DNA of 64,000 bases from JBBDLF01 sp040879025 (GTDB lineage Bacteria > Pseudomonadota > Gammaproteobacteria > Pseudomonadales > Pseudohongiellaceae), in assembly GCA_040879025.1 (NCBI GenBank), contig JBBDLF010000035.1, positions 1-64,000 of the forward strand, written 5' to 3'. A program made the position numbers and the translations under genes. The notes beneath the pieces were generated by a model. The model did not search any database. It was not told the origin of the DNA and saw only the letters and a program-made list of their open reading frames with translations. Shown piece after piece: positions 63,778 through 64,000 of this stretch; positions within the stretch are counted from its first letter, which is position 1, and each line of letters opens with the position of its first letter.

Positions 63778-64000
63778 GTGAGGAAAATGCCAACTGGAAG
63801 TGGATACCCCGCCTGGCCTTTGTCTCGTGCGCTCCGGCAACGGTCGCTGGCTGCGAGTCTTGTCGTGTCAATAGTGTTCCCGACTTTGCCGGGAACCGCC
63901 CCGCTGGCCGCAGACGACCCCGGCGATACCGATATTGACCCCACGGTCGTCAGTTATCGTGTTGATGACCCTCTGATCCGGATCAACCGCGCCGTCTTTC
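63778..64000 (+). CDS. mlaA: MlaA/VacJ-like protein, N-terminal fragment (cut by window edge)
   Basis: The GTG at 63778 is preceded by GAGGTGA at seven bases. The 74 codons present encode a basic N-terminus, a signal helix (SLAASLVVSIVFPTLPGTAPLA) and an acidic stretch, then VDDPLIRINRAVF, which resembles the DP-x-x-x-x-NR-x-x-F opening of MlaA lipoproteins of the outer-membrane lipid asymmetry system. No lipobox Cys is visible, unlike E. coli MlaA. The assignment rests on this one motif. Confidence 0.5.
   Translation, partial: MRKMPTGSGYPAWPLSRALRQRSLAASLVVSIVFPTLPGTAPLAADDPGDTDIDPTVVSYRVDDPLIRINRAVF

Overview
The window looks like a chromosomal segment of a free-living, aerobic, probably marine gammaproteobacterium. 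That placement is inferred from gene content and protein style, not from a marker gene: RlmI-like, ThpR, SurE, madLM, an OMPLA-like phospholipase, a RAYT transposase and an MlaA-like protein. No rRNA, tRNA or CRISPR was seen. It is unusually rich in exported redox enzymes and exported hydrolases. It also contains one 10-base assembly gap (52469-52478).

Layout. 1-2696 (-) is the N-terminal part of the glutamate synthase large chain. 3013-4743 (-) is an exported fusion of a redoxin-like domain, a cytochrome c domain and a PHM-like copper monooxygenase domain. 5179-10472 (+) is a Tat-exported molybdenum hydroxylase operon (2Fe-2S, Mo and FAD subunits), with a cytochrome b561-type membrane protein and an unknown 127-aa protein. 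10624-18246 (+) holds a D-cysteine desulfhydrase-like enzyme, a PD40 propeller lipoprotein followed at once by an M1-M28-PDZ peptidase fusion, then a periplasmic glycerophosphodiesterase and an SDR. 18377-21376 (+) is a copper operon: a secreted anchored protein, a type-C-like two-domain multicopper oxidase and an anchored cupredoxin. 21508-25723 holds an HNH protein, an exported amidohydrolase and an exported alpha/beta hydrolase. 25743-28434 (-) is a malonate module (madL, madM, matB). 28700-31679 (+) is a PQQ dehydrogenase, a diheme cytochrome c and a DUF4920 protein, followed by MscS and an RlmI-like methyltransferase. 34050-40713 mixes small exported proteins, two NHL/PAL-like propellers, an M48 lipoprotein, a pirin and a HAD phosphatase. 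41669-43006 is a RAYT element flanked by inverted repeat arrays. 43933-48105 (+) is a ComP-like kinase, a NarL-type regulator and an outer-membrane phospholipase A-like protein. 48131-54438 holds YceI, an unknown exported protein, an exported SurE, a serine hydrolase, the scaffold gap, an Old Yellow Enzyme and ThpR. 54422-58745 (-) is a tannase-like esterase, a CHRD protein and a cytochrome c-PQQ dehydrogenase lipoprotein. 58995-64000 holds S-formylglutathione hydrolase, a membrane-bound AraC regulator, a serine hydrolase, a PAS/GAF protein with no visible output domain, and the start of an MlaA-like gene.

How the genes may work together (inference). Most enzymes act outside the cytoplasm and would feed electrons to cytochromes or copper proteins: the molybdenum hydroxylase to cytochrome b, the PQQ dehydrogenases to cytochrome c, and the multicopper oxidase with its cupredoxin. 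The most provocative combination is the PHM-like copper protein and the PAL-like propeller at 39526-40713. Both keep most of the metal-binding residues of the animal peptide-amidating enzyme halves, but they lie about 35 kb apart and their activity is unproven.
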